Assembly: GCA_013397115.1 (NCBI GenBank)
Contig: VWZW01006279.1
Span: 1,075,752 to 1,139,751 of the forward strand
From: Edolisoma coerulescens
Lineage: Eukaryota; Chordata; Aves; Passeriformes; Campephagidae
Direction: 5' to 3'
Length of the DNA stretch: 64,000 nucleotides
The translations under genes were made by a program, and so were the position numbers. The notes beneath the pieces are model-generated. The model was given only the letters and a program-made list of their open reading frames with translations. It was not told the DNA's origin and did not search any database. Below, in pieces: positions 51,629 through 63,710 of the stretch; position 1 is the first letter of the stretch; every line of letters begins with the position of its first letter.

Positions 51629-51703
51629 GGATGGGGGGGGAGGGGGTGTTTGTTTGTTCGTTTTGTTTTGTTGTGTTTGGGGTTTGTGGAGGGGGGGGTT
51701 GTT
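51629..51703 (+). repeat. G/T low-complexity tract with long G runs
   Basis: G runs lie at 51633-51640 (8), 51642-51646 (5), 51679-51682 (4) and 51691-51698 (8), joined by TTTG and TTTTG blocks. Four or more G runs on one strand give it the potential to fold into a G-quadruplex, though one loop would be about 32 bases unless the longer runs are split. The run lengths may be unreliable in the assembly. Confidence 0.85.
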
Positions 51704-54700
51704 ATATAATAAATTTTGGGCTTTTTTACAGTGTTTCAGAGTTAGTTTATTTCTCAGTATGCTGGAATGATGAATTCCATACTTTTTTTTTCTGAAGTGA
51801 GAGAAATTGAATGAAAATATAGCTGGAGTCTAATGATGAAAATTCTCTCTGTTGAAGCTCTTCATTACAGTACTTTTCAGAACAAAAAAGACGAACTGCT
51901 TTTGCAGTGGCACAAGTCCAATCTCAAACTAGAATCAATTGCTTTGCCAACGCTGAACACAAAGGATGTTCATTGTTTGCAAACTGAATTTTTCTTAGTG
52001 GTGTGCAAAACCAATGATCAGATTTTTTTTTTTTTCCTTTAGAGAAACCCCTGCAGTGAAAAAACTGCAGCTGATTCTGTGCTTCCCATCCTGGTTTGCA
52101 GGAAGGCTTCTTGCTTCACAGTGTGATTTCTTCATAATAGCTGCATGACAACAGTATGCCAATATTTTGAAAGAACCACGTCCTAAGTTATAATGCAGTT
52201 GCTTATGTTAGCTACTCACTGCTGATTTTTTGTTGGTTTTTTTTTTCCCTTGAGGAAATAAATTTGCTGTTGTTCATACTCTTTTGAGGCTCACCTTGCT
52301 ATGTATAACCAGCCTTTTTCTATGTCTGTCTCTCTATCTATGTGTATAAATTTTGACAGGAGTAGAGGGACCTTCCCAAGCCTGTCCCTTCCTGCAACAA
52401 GTAACTGCTTTGTATTATGCTTAGCATCAACCATGTTAAAAATGAGGAAGGATTTCTTCCCTTGTTATATTTATGCAATATCTGCCCCATGGTCACTTTT
52501 CGTCCTGAAATTTATGACCTTTTTTTCTAATATCTAAATGTATTTCTGGCTGACTTCTCCCTATTGCTGTGCCAACATTGTTTTTACATTCTTCTTTCCT
52601 CCTATCATATACTTCCTCCTTGGTGTATTTGCAGAGAATAATCACATCCCTTTCCATGTCTTCTGATCCTGAGCCAGCATCTGAAAATACAAGGTCATTA
52701 TGGAGTGGCAAAAACTCACCCAGACATTCATGTTTAAACCAGACATTCATGTTTAATCCACACAGTGGATATGGCATCTGCCTGGAGTCATCCTGACTCT
52801 GACTGCAGCATTTTGTCCCTTTGGGACTGGATCCCAACTGGAGGCCAGTGATGCTAATTTTGCAAAGTTCTATTTGTTTATTGGCCATACCCATCCTGCA
52901 GAGCATTGCATGGCTTCCCTGATATAGAAAGCAGCTCCATGTAAGAGCACAGGCTCTACGCGTTCCATGGAAAACAGTCCCACTTGCTGACAAGAGAGAG
53001 AAAGTAACGTAGATGCAGCATTAGCTTATGTAAATATTAAAGCTGCCTCATTTGCCTTTTTGAGTCTCGCCTCTTTATGCAACATCTCCCAGTTGGCTGC
53101 CGTTTCCTCAGAAGCCTTTGCAGCTGACTGACATGTTGTAAATTACTCTGTGGTTTGTGGAGGTGTTCAATATTGGTAATTTAAGCTGTACAGCCTGTTT
53201 GTTATTGGTCATGTGGCACAGTTTTTCTTCCCTGACTGAATGAGCTTAGCAGGTCAAAATTTTCTGTTGAATCCTCACAGGAAGTTATTTGAAAACTTTC
53301 TGCAGAATATGCAGAGTTAAAGATTTGCTGGCTCTTGCACATTTGCACTGGTATAACATGACCACAGAAATGCTGGTAGAAAGCTTAACAGGGGGTTGTG
53401 TATATAGTAGCACTAATTTGTTTTAGGGCATCCTACAGAAAATTACTTGCAGTATTCCTGAACAATCCTGTCAATATATCAGCATAAAAGCTCCCCTTGC
53501 CATTTGCTGATATGTATCTCAAGCTGACACGTGTCTCTTCTGAGAATACTTGCTAAATATTTAACCCAGGGCTGTAATGAGAATTTCTTTCCTATGTGTT
53601 GTATATTCCCAGATATTTTCTGATATCTGGTATTACAGGATATTCCCTGGTTCTCTTGGTAAGATGTTTCACAGTACCAGTTATGATATTTTTCGAATGC
53701 AAGAAACAGCATACATTTTGTGAAGCATTCTGCTTTGCCTCTATTTGCAGAATTTATTGCCCTGCTAGTTCACTAATTGGCAGCGGTGAGTAATTTGTAA
53801 TCTGTCTTCCCACTGAACCAGTGAGTGTTCTGTGTGTATGCATATGTTTACAAAGTCTTAGGATTCATCTATGTGGTAACTAGAACCAAAGGAAATAACT
53901 GCATTCTAATTAAAAATATTTTGATTAAGGTCTATTTGTAAATCCTAGTTTTGATGTAATTTAAGCTGATAAAAGAAATCATTTTTAGCTGTACTGAAAT
54001 GGCTCTGAAATCTCTGTCTCATGCTAACTACTGATGAAATGTTAAGGGTATGATTTACAACTGATTTAATTGGGTTGGTTTCATTTACCATCTAAACAAG
54101 CCCTTAAATGTTGGAGTGTTTACCACCTGTTGTGACTCCTACCTTACAGAGATTTTTTGTTCACAGGCAGAAGAGTGTGCACTGTAATGAGAAAGGAAAA
54201 GAGGGCTATAAATGCTCATCTCAGCTTATGCATGCTGTTAAGCTTGCCCCTGGAAAATTGTAAGGATTTTTTCTAGAATTTACAATAAATTTTAATATGT
54301 TGGTGGGGATTTCTTCTAGCTTCTGACAAGTAGTGCATTTACTTCTCGTCAACTGGGATAATTAATGTGGAAAAAAGTTTCTTTGTTGTAGTTGCGTTAT
54401 ATAATGCTAGCTGCTCTTCGGCTGTTTCTGTACAGATCTGGGTCTCGTAACAGGTTGTGAGCAACTCTGATAAACAATCCTGAAATATAGGAAGGATTTT
54501 TTGAAGTTTACTTGGGATGTTGGCTTTTTGGTGTTGAGTCTTTGCCATAGTCCGAGAGAAAGATACAAGGCGAAAGGTCTATACTGGAGAAACCCTCTGA
54601 GATATTTTGGTGTAACCAGGTTGGACTGTTGACACAAGCAGTCTCCCTGCTTTTCTCATAGCCTTCTCTGCAAATGTAAGAAGTTGAGTCTTCCTTTGCT

Positions 54701-54744
54701 AATCTCCTGCAATAGTTCTGTCTTATTTGCCATACTACAGAACA
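51704..54744. other. Gene-free stretch
   Basis: No recognised gene. It contains T runs near 52022 and 52237, a hairpin CTGCAGT/ACTGCAG at 52051-52070 and a 19-base tandem duplication at 52721-52758. The duplication falls inside the longest minus-strand frame (52493-52993), and its length is not a multiple of three, which argues that the frame is not coding. The segment 52990-53290 has a complex AT-rich texture that might indicate a conserved element. Confidence 0.55.
52721..52758. repeat. 19-base tandem duplication
   Basis: CAGACATTCATGTTTAAAC (52721-52739) is followed directly by CAGACATTCATGTTTAATC (52740-52758), with one difference. This is a recent two-copy slippage or duplication. Confidence 0.85.
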
Positions 54745-55261
54745 GATGGGTCAAAGGAGGTGATCCTTCACTTCCCTCAGTCCTGGTGACAGCCACCTGG
54801 AGTTTCGGATCCAGTTCTGGGCTCCCCAGTGTCCAGCAAAGGGTCATGAAGATGATTAAAATACTGGACTATCTTCCATTGGGAGAGGATGAGAGAGCTG
54901 GGACTCTTCACCCCAGACAAGAGAGAACTTGGAGCAGGTCTTTCCGATGTGTAAAAATACTTGATGAAGCAGCAGTAAAGAAGACAGAACCAAACTCTTC
55001 TTGATAATGCTCAGTGTGAGAACAAGGGGTAATGAGCACAAACTGAAACATGGGAAACTCCGTGTAAACATAAAAGGCAACTTTTGTAGTATAAAACTGG
55101 TTGAATACTGGAACAAGTTGCCTAGAGAGATCGAGGACCTCCATCCTTCGAGTCACTCAAAACCTTACTGGGCCAACATCTCTAGTTGTCCCTGCTTTGA
55201 GCACAGATGTTGTATTAGACAATCTCCAAAGGTCCCTTCACACCTCAGCAGTTCTATGAAT
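54745..55261 (+). mobile_element. CR1 LINE 3' end, older copy
   Basis: Plus-strand CR1. It opens with GAGGTGATCCTTCACTTCCC and continues through TTCTGGGCTCCCCAGT, AAGATGATTAAAATACTGGA, GAGAGAGCTGGGACTCTTCA, TACTGGAACAAGTTGCCTAG and GGTCCCTTCACACCTCAGC, ending at TTCTATGA near 55261. The encoded remnants correspond to the far RT C-terminus, for example EYWNKLPREIEDL near 55107-55145. Compared with the bird CR1 consensus as I remember it, about 30 bases are missing after the CCCCAGT at about 54830. Stops and frameshifts occur throughout. It is more diverged than the copy at 33599, so probably older or a different subfamily. Flanking open frames on both strands are shadows of it. Confidence 0.94.
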
Positions 55262-56818
55262 CCATCATTTTTGCACGGTTGTCTGCTTAAGGTAAATTTG
55301 ATTGTAGACTCTGGTAGATAAACACTTTTATAGGGAAACTAAACTGAAACAACAATAACAAAAAAATCAGTCTGAACTTAAACTGAGACAGCCGAGATCA
55401 CAACACCACCTACAGATTGGGCAAAATATATGTAAAGAAATGCAACAATCCAAAAGTAGGAAGTCATCCTCCTTTCTCCAAGGCATGTTTTCCCTGCTTC
55501 TACCGTCTCCTTCCTTCCTCTTTGACTCCAGGTAACTTATTACTTTGTCACTTCTCCTTTTTGATGTTCCACCCCGCTCTGCATGTTCTCTCTCTGCAAT
55601 GTTAAATATAACCAGCCCATTAGGCTCACCATTTTCTGCTGGGCCAGCAATCACAATTAAATTGTCCCACATTAGAGTCTGATTCAAGCAGAAAGCCCTA
55701 CTGGGACATGAGCTCAGTGGCAAAAGCAATGACCAAGTTTTTAATAGGATTTTCTCACAACCTTGTTGCGTTCCTGAGATGCTGAGAAATTGGGTATCTT
55801 TAGGCACCAAGTTCTATCATCTTATTCAGACCTTAATTTCTTTCTTCTCTCCTTCCATTTTCAGCACTACTTAGCCCCAAATTCCCTGTGTTATCTAGGA
55901 TGCCATAATCTAATTACCGCTTTCTTTATTATTTCCCAGAGTTTGTCAGAATTATGGATCTTTCTTCCTACAGACCACTTCTCAGCTCTTAGCCACCTCC
56001 TTATTCCATCCAGACTCAAGACTAAAAATGGAACATATTATTTGGGTGGCAGTCTGTGTTGCTCATATGCTGTCATCAGTGAACATCTCAAATTGCTTCA
56101 TACATTGGTTTTCACAGCATTCTTCTTTAATGGCTTCCAGCACCTCTGTTTTCAAGTTTTAGTGGATTCAAGATGCTAGATTAAATCAGTAAATGGGTCT
56201 CTAAGATCCATGTGTTTATTGACCTTCATGTGGTCCCTCTCATTTAAGGTTGTTTGTTATCTTTTTGTACTCAGAAATGTTACGGTGAAGGTAAAGAGTA
56301 ACCTAGATTGTATCTGCCTATCTTGGACACATTCTTTGTTCTCCCAATCTATCCCTCCTCTCCTTTTCCATTCTTTCTAACTCTGGATGCATCTGTCATA
56401 TATTTTCATTTACAATTTATATATATTTTTATATGGCTACGTAGTTTATATTTGGTAGTCTCGTTAAAATGCCTTATAATTTGGTTTTTTCCTCCAGAAC
56501 GGACCCTCAGAATTTCAGAAAGCCAGACACAGCTTTTAGGATGCCAAATGAAGTCTTTAGTTGGATGACCCATTTGTGCCTGCAAGTAATCAGGCTGATT
56601 CTCTCTACAAACAGGTACCTTCTCATACACAGAGTCTGACAAACTATTAGTAGCATTACTTGGCAGTTTCACTGTTTCTTGGGGGTACAGAGGCCATTAA
56701 GAAAGAAATTAATTCAATTTATAAGTAGCTTATGAATTCCACTTAAAAATAATCTGTCCATGTCATCCTAATTCTCTGAACACTGAAGTTTCATGTTGGT
56801 GTTAAAAAAATACTAATT

Positions 56819-56851
56819 AAAGAAAAAAAAAGGAAAAAGAAAAAAAGAAAA
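56819..56851. repeat. Polypurine A-rich tract
   Basis: About 33 bases of A interrupted only by single or paired G residues. It is not attached to any recognisable retroposon, so I do not read it as a poly-A tail. Confidence 0.85.
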
Positions 56852-57164
56852 TGCACAACTTTTTGGGGAACAAGACCTCATTATGTTTGTAAAAGTGTGT
56901 GTATACTGCTGGCTTTAAGACATAATTTTCTCTAAGAGAATGTGTTCAAATTTTCATGCTTTTAAAGGTTTTATTAATATTAGGACATTGTGCCTAGCAG
57001 TGTTGCCTCTATTTCGTGAGCCTACTGAATTCCTTGGAATGTTCTCCAAGCTGATGAGTAGCTTCCCTCTACAACAAGAGCCCATCATCACAGACTCCCT
57101 CTCCCATGAATTTTCTAGAGCCATCTAGAAATAAAAACTAGAATAGCTCAATCTCTTACTCGGA

Positions 57165-57192
57165 GCCTAAAAGCCTAAAAGCCTAAAAGCCT
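57165..57192. repeat. 8-base tandem repeat, 3.5 copies
   Basis: GCCTAAAA begins at 57165, 57173 and 57181, and a partial GCCT begins at 57189. The copies are perfect, so it is a young minisatellite-like expansion. Confidence 0.9.
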
Positions 57193-58411
57193 TGACTTGT
57201 TCTGTCAAGGTAATAATGTGTAAGCTTTTGACATAATTTAGCTTCTTGTCCTTTTTGGCAAAGAGGAGGCAGGAAAATGTGTTTTCTGACATTTCTAGAA
57301 ACAGCAAGATTTTTCATTTCATTTGGTAGCAGCTAGGATTTCTGCTTCTGAAAGTTAAACTGTGGGGAACATGCCCACTGACTAAATTGAAGCTAAATCT
57401 GTATTTCTTCCTCTTCGGGTTAGGTTATGCTACAGAAAGTCATGGGGAGACTTGCGTTGTCTCAGAGACACACAAGTGGGAGCACACAGGTGTGAGGACA
57501 CTGAAGGTAAAACCCAAAGTACAAACAAATCTTAGTGATAAAGCTCACTGAAAGATATTATAGATTTTAGGCTTACACAGCAGTTTACATCAGGATGCTG
57601 ATAGCAACTAGATTTTGCATCCCTACCACTTTGTAGCAGATTAATCCACTTTTTTTTTTTGTCTTTTGAATGGAAGGTGTAGTGTACAGAACTGAACAGA
57701 AATGCTATAATTCTTGGTAGGACTGAAGACCCTGGAGAGAGAAGAACACGATTACGGTGTGGCATGGTATATGTAGTTAGGTGCAATTGCCCTTTCCACA
57801 AGCTTCTCTCTGAAATCCCTCTTGGCTTTTAGTTCTCCTCCACAGGCAACTTGTAAACATTTCAGCAGAGATTACATTGCAGTGAATCTCCTGCAAATTA
57901 AGTCTGATTTGACCAAGTTAAATTCTGTTTCCAGTACTGTTTTAGATTTAGGACAGTTAATTGCAGCAATGATAAAATCAAAGGAAGTTGCATGCAGAAT
58001 GAGAACACTAGAGCAAAGGAATGAACACTATTGCAAATAGATTGCCTGGCAAATGTAGCCAGAATTCTTCTGGACTAGAATCTATCCTGATCAATGTACT
58101 TAAGTTGCTTAAATCTTAGTTAAATCAACACGTTTTAAAATTGCAGGAGGATTTGACTGTTTACATCATCTTTGCAGCCAATTGATTGTAACAGACTTCC
58201 CTCTGAAAAAAAAAAAAATCTGTCTAGAGGCTTCTCCCTTCCTCAAAACTCTTGTAATTCTATTGTTCTTAAAGCTATTTAATCACTTTAGCAAAATCAA
58301 CATGCAAAAATGAATGACGTCTGCCAATGGAAGAATGAGCTAGCAGGAACTGATCTATAGAGAATGCTTTTCTAAGAAGTATTATTTGTCTCATGTCTGT
58401 TGTCCTCTGCT

Positions 58412-58439
58412 AAAAAACCAAAAAAACCCCAAAAACCCA
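58412..58439. repeat. A/C low-complexity tract
   Basis: A runs joined by CC to CCCC, the same type as at 59515-59574 and the complement of the G/T tracts elsewhere. Confidence 0.8.
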
Positions 58440-59514
58440 GCCTACTTAAAATTTCTTTCAGAAGTGAAACATAAATAACAAAAACAACCAATGCTCTCTG
58501 GAATGTTCTTGTTTGTCAGTCTTATAATTATAGCACCGTTATCTGGATTTTATTAAATGTTTTTGCAGTGCTGAAATAATATTAAAAGCGCAAACACACA
58601 TCTATGCACAAGGTAAATGACATTATCCAAGGCATATCTATACTTTGTGGGTTTAAATATCAGGTTAAGTGAATAGGCAAAGTACTTCTTGTGAGCATAT
58701 GCCTCTTCAGATGTCAGTATGGTTGCTGATGAATCTTCTGTTGGTATCTTCGCTAAAAATTGCTCCACTGCCAAGTTACACAGAAACATGAAGTCCTACA
58801 CATGAGATGCAAAACAATGTTTAGGGGTTTTTTTTGGAAGTTGTGTTGCTCTTGTGGGTTGGGGTTTTTTGTTATTTTTTTCTGCAGGATAATTTCTGCT
58901 GATTCAGTAAGGTTGTTGCTCTGGATTGATGGTGTTGAGAATCTCTAAAAAATCCTTCCGATGGCTCTGGTTCTTTCCTTTGTCCGTTCTACCTTCAAAT
59001 CCAACTAAGTCACTCATGCCTTTTGTGAGGGGATTTATGGTTAAACAGTCTTTCAGGCTTGGAATTTGGCACATTAGACTCCTGTCCACTTGCATATGGA
59101 CAAGAGTAATGAGCTGCCTTTAATACTAGGTGGTCTTCAGACTTTTTAAGGTCTACAAAACAAGCCTAAATTGCTTGTTAATTCGAGGGAAGGCATGGAT
59201 AGCAAGGCTGTCTGCAATTTTACTGTTTCTTTTAGTACGGCTGGTTGTGGCCAGGTAAAGAAACACTGTTCCTTCGGGAACATATTTAAATGATCTGCTC
59301 CTATTTGGAAGCTGCCAGTTGCAGAGTCAGTCTTGTGTTTCATGTACATTTAAGTACTTCATTGACTCGTGCCAAGAGATGGAAACCAGCCTGCTTGTTT
59401 TAATACATTCCTGATGATTTTGATGGAAAATCTAAATGTGTGAAGAACACAAAATCCTGCCCACTATCAGCCAAAAGGATACCATTTCACATTTGTTACT
59501 CTTGGGAATCAGGG
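58440..59514. other. Gene-free stretch
   Basis: Nothing recognised. It includes a T-rich, G-containing tract around 58823-58880. Short open frames on both strands have no family resemblance. Confidence 0.6.
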
Positions 59515-59574
59515 GAAAAAACAAACAAACCAAAAAACCCCAAACAAACAAACAAACCCCAAACCCAACAAAAC
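59515..59574. repeat. (CAAA)-type A/C low-complexity tract
   Basis: About 60 bases of A and C only, with runs of the tetranucleotide CAAA (59535-59556) and CCCC blocks. Confidence 0.88.
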
Positions 59575-59664
59575 AGTAAGAACAAGCTTTGAAATTAGAA
59601 AGAAACCAAGGAGGAAAAACTGTGGTTAATGTGAGAGCCGTGCATCAGAGAAATCTTCCAGTCT

Positions 59665-59785
59665 TAAAGAATCACAGAGCAGCCCAAGCTGGAAGGGGGC
59701 TTGGAAGGTCCTTTTGTCCAGCTTCTCATGGAAGAGGGAGCCTAGATGAGATTATCTAGTACCCTGTTCAATCTTCTCGCACAGC
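59665..59785 (-). mobile_element. CR1 LINE 3' tail fragment, diverged
   Basis: The plus strand reads AAAGAATCACAGAGCAGCCC, then AAGCTGGAAGGGGGCTTGGA, TGTCCAGCTTCTC and TAGATGAGATTATCTAGTACC. This is the antisense 3' tail of a CR1 subfamily, with the degenerate terminal repeat AGAATCACAGAG at its start. Similarity fades near 59785, and the right edge is uncertain by 20 bases or so. It lies only 90 bases after an A/C tract. Confidence 0.85.
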
Positions 59786-62700
59786 AAAGTTTTCTGGTTC
59801 CCCATACTCTGTAAGGAGGAGAGCTGAGCAGTGCTTCTTAGCCTTCTTCATCAGATTGTTGCATTGGTGGCTTTTGATCTGGTAGTTATTATTTTTTTAT
59901 TGCGTGTTTTTATATTAGACACTTAGCTTTTCTTTGTAATTAGACATTGTGATTATAGGATCCTTTTATATTACACTGGAGTGTTCCTTTAATGCAGAAA
60001 TCAAATAAACAAAACACTTAAAATACAGAAAAAAAATTGCAACAGTAATGCTTGAGTCCGAAGGAGCAAAGAATAAGGAAAAACCAAGTTGAAGTTATTG
60101 CTTTTGGCTTCAGCAACACAGTTCATATTTTTTATTATCCTCCAAATTAGGTTTATTCATTTATTACAATTCAGTGAATGAATTAAATATAAAACCAATC
60201 CAGATTTTTAAAGACAGACATGTGTTGTAGCTAAACGCAACTTCTTTATTGTTGTTCAAATGCTGGAAAACATTTTTCTTCTTAGTGTAAATGTTTTCTG
60301 AGGAAAGGGTTATATGGGGTGAGGAGAGAACACTCAGGGTGGAAGAATAAGTAGTAGAGTATTTAATAGCACAGAGCAGGGCCGTGCTGTTCCTCTGTGG
60401 CAGCATCCTCACAGTGATCAGCAGTCTAACGCCTTCCCTTTATCTAAGGAACAACACGTTTATTCCACGTGGCCCCATCTGGGAGTTTGTTTCAGAACAG
60501 TATTACCTTCCCCATGATAAGAATCTTTGCTTGTGAAATTATTTTGGAAAAAGGCCATCTGCTAGGGAAAATAATAATAATAAAAAAAATGAATCCATGA
60601 TTCAGATAATTAAACTTTGATTACTGCTCTCTTAGGAGGATGGATGAGGAAGCAACGGTCCAAGGAGCTGTCCCTGGAACATGTTTTAGAGCAAGCTGTT
60701 GGGATTGACTGTAATGTCATGCAGAGGCTTGTTGTGTGAGGTATGCCACTCAGTTGGCTCACAGGGAAAGAATCAGGTCTCCTTCACCAGCCTTGGCTCC
60801 AAGTGGTTCCTGAACGGGGTGTGAGTAGTGGGGCGGGAGATTCCTTCCTGATACAAGCGCAATCAGAACTTGGTGGCATCAGGTGGGTGGGATAATAAAG
60901 TGGAATAGAACTGCCCTGAGGAGGCAAGTCGTCAGCTGTTTGAGGTACCCAAGATGGTTCAAACTGAAATGGTTTCACAGTCGTTCAGTAGCTAGTACAT
61001 CAGTGCCTCAACAGAAGCAATAGTGAAGAGATGACATCTTATCGGTCAGATATTAGTCACACCTTCTACAAAATCCCTGATCCCGTTCAGCATAGAATTC
61101 TAAGTAATAGAAGATTTCAGTCCAAAAAACACTAAAAGTTGAATGAACTCTTATTTTTACATTATTTTAAAAACCGGTTTGATTCTCCCAGTTGCTTAAA
61201 CAAATATAAATCAGGAATAACTTCTGGAGTGACTGCATTCCAGAGGAAGGTTCACAAATGAAATAAATCCTCTATTTTGTTGGAGACCTGGGTGGAGGAG
61301 GACAACCATCCTCATAAGTGCTGTGTTTGAAAGTGCACAGAAGATAAGATACACCAGCTGTGTTAAAACAAGCCATTTTCATCTCACACATACACCCTGC
61401 AATTCTACTTTTTAATTTCTCGGCAATCACACTGCTGGAATCTTTTCCAGCCATTGAGTAAAATATATGTTTGTCTTGCAATTATGTAAATAAGGTAAGT
61501 GGTTAAGATTTAGATCTAGAATAATAATGTTAACATCATTGTCCCTTCAATAAACAGCAAGCAAGCTTTGGATGTAATGTTGTTTTTGCTCTACATGTTC
61601 CACACCACAGAAAAACACAGGCAGACACAGAGATGATGGGGTATCCTTATTGTATTTAAAACAATATTTAGCAGTGTAGCTCCTATTGCCTTTTACATGT
61701 GTTTGAAGGAAAATCCTGCTTCATCAATGGGAATGTGTCAGAATTTTGTAATAAAGCATGCTGTGTAATATATTTAAACACAGTCCAAATTAATTAAAGT
61801 GTAGTGGACGTGAAAGATACATACTCAATGTGACATTTCAAATAGGGAGAAAATATGATAATGAGCTATTTCCATGTGTTGCCATCCTTCTGGTTAAATA
61901 ATACTTCTGTTTTCAATGAAGCCACTGAGCAATAACATTCATTTTTGGAGTTCCACAGCGGTTAGAACTGATTGTATACAGGCTGTAATCATTATCCTAA
62001 TTCTGCCCAGGAAACCCTCTCTCCCCACCATGGAGAAATTTGGAATAAAAAGTCTCATTCCAGGAAAAAGAATTTCCAAATAATCCTGGGCACCAGATCA
62101 AAATACGAGCTCCAAATCCACTCCTTTTTCTTAATAAGAATCAGCACTTTGAAAAATGCTGCTCCACAAGGAAATAATTGCATTAGTCAGCCTCTTGGCA
62201 CTGGTGTGGGCTGGAGCCTTCTCTTAAAATGAGGCCCAGCCTCGCCCTGCATTGCATCCAAATCCCCCAAAGATGCAAATAGCCCCAAGACCCTTGGCTA
62301 TGTTCTTACAGGAAGGAAACTAAAACATGGGATAAAGGGACAGAAAGTGACCTGGAAACACAGCCTGTCTAATGCTGAGGCAGCATTGGGTCAGACAGGC
62401 ATCCTTTTGTGTGCTGAAGAGTAGAAACCACAATAGGAACTGGAAATAAGAGGTTACTGTTTCCATGCTATCCTTTCCTAGTGAAGGATCTGATCACACA
62501 GATGCAGGGCCTTTACCTAACTGTATAGTCCAAAGGACTGGTGATACATGATTATATATTTGCCTCTTGATAGGATTATAGTGTTTATGATCAGGACATC
62601 TCCAATGCTCGGGCCCTGACAAGCACTAGCAAGATTACTTTGATTGCTCTATGCTGGAGAGATCTTGCATTTAGGCCTATCTGCCTTTCACTTGAGGGAT

Positions 62701-63411
62701 TTTTAGAATCACACCAAAATACTCCTTTTTACTAAGGCTCTGGTTATCTGATTTTCAGTGGTTAAAAGGCTGCACATCATTGGTGAAGGATGAAAGACAA
62801 TCATGATGCATTATTGGATATCAAAAGTGCAATGCTGGGGCTTTGATCTACAGGAACGGAAACAAGCCTTGCCTGGCACCAAGACGTTAAACCCTCCGAG
62901 AAGCCATCTAAACTGACCAACACCCTGGAATTCACTGGGAGGTAGGTGAAGTGTTTTTCATATGCCTGTATTGTCCTTAACGTTGTTTGAACTTGTCCAT
63001 TTGAGTCCTCCACATCACCACCACCAGAACTATTTCCTTCCCAGCTGCTCTTCAGATAGACCAGTTGTAAGTAATGTAGTGGAGCCTGTCGTGTAAACTA
63101 GGTTAGCATGGAAAAGAATGGACAACCCATTCCTTTGTTCAAAGACTACCAAGAAACAGATCTATTTCCTGAAATGCAGGAAGAGTAATTTATTTCCAAG
63201 ATAGTTGTACGCAAAACTTTGCATGTTAGCTCTGACGAGTTCTATTAAATACCTCAGAACTGAGTCCCTCAGTGAGGCTGATGAACAGGGCAGGCAGGCA
63301 GTGCCCACTCCCTGATCCTGCTGCTAATTGCTTTGTTGGCAGTGCATTTCAGGTGCTCTATATGCCTCCCTCTTCGGGCTAATATTGTACCAATTGTTTT
63401 CTCCTATTCAG
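59786..63411. other. Gene-free stretch, parts possibly conserved
   Basis: No recognised gene. An AAT run followed by A residues lies near 60575. A strong 5' splice-donor match, AAG|GTAAGT, has its GT at 61495-61496. The segments 61270-62060 and 62520-62710 have a complex AT-rich texture with several homeodomain-type cores, for example TTAATTAA at 61790-61797 and TAATC at 61985-61989. An octamer ATGCAAAT lies at 62273-62280. These features suit a regulatory element but also occur by chance. Confidence 0.45.
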
Positions 63412-63710
63412 CTAAAGAACCAGAAGCAAATTTTCCTTTGTTGGCTGCTATTGACCTTGTGGGAAAACACTATGCAGTTGTAGCTTTCAGTCATCACCTG
63501 AATATGGTAGAGGAGGAAGATACTTTACCTGTTCATGTTAAGACTGAAGACAGGAATGTGTGTACATCAGCAGGGAAAGCATGTGACCTCACAATGCCAA
63601 ATCAGACCTTGCCAGAGCCCTCACCACCCTGTATAGTCATGGATGGAGTCAGACTTTGTGTGCTCAATCAAGATCATGTGCTCTGTGCTTTAAATACTAG
63701 ACTGTGCTAG
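63412..63710 (+). other. Exon-like segment, product unrecognised
   Basis: A branch-point-like CTAAT at 63379-63383 and the pyrimidine tract TTTTCTCCTATTCAG lead to an AG at 63410-63411, good 3' splice-site grammar. The frame entering at 63412 (first full codon AAA at 63414) stays open for about 98 codons to TAG at 63708-63710. The peptide begins KEPEANFPLLAAIDLVGKHY, then has acidic (VEEED) and cysteine-containing stretches. It looks more protein-like in composition than other frames here, but I do not recognise it. No strong donor interrupts the frame, so it would be a terminal coding exon. No AATAAA follows in the remaining 290 bases. The open frame also extends upstream to an ATG at 63333. 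Chance remains a real explanation. Confidence 0.18.

Larger units (their letters stand above)
55262..58411. other. Gene-free stretch, partly pyrimidine-rich
   Basis: Plus-strand pyrimidines dominate from about 55440 to 56400. A strong acceptor-like pyrimidine tract ends in CAG at 55862-55864, but the open frame behind it (to 56179) has pyrimidine-driven, hydrophobic composition and no known family. A 147-codon minus-strand frame (55367-55810) also matches nothing. A purine tract lies at 56819-56851, a small tandem repeat at 57165-57192 and an A13 run near 58206. Confidence 0.55.

Noticed and set aside
52493..52993. 166-codon minus-strand open frame
   Set aside because: No recognised family or splice sites, and a 19-base tandem duplication inside it (not a multiple of three) would have shifted any ancestral reading frame.
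55367..55810. 147-codon minus-strand open frame
   Set aside because: Opposite a pyrimidine-rich plus strand that is poor in minus-strand stops; no known domain or splice context.
55838..56179. Acceptor-like pyrimidine tract with a plus-strand open frame behind it
   Set aside because: The whole region is pyrimidine-rich, so acceptor-like motifs are expected, and the translation is composition-driven.
56806..56851. A-rich tract as the tail of a processed pseudogene or SINE
   Set aside because: No gene-derived or SINE-like body lies directly upstream on either strand, and no flanking duplication is visible.
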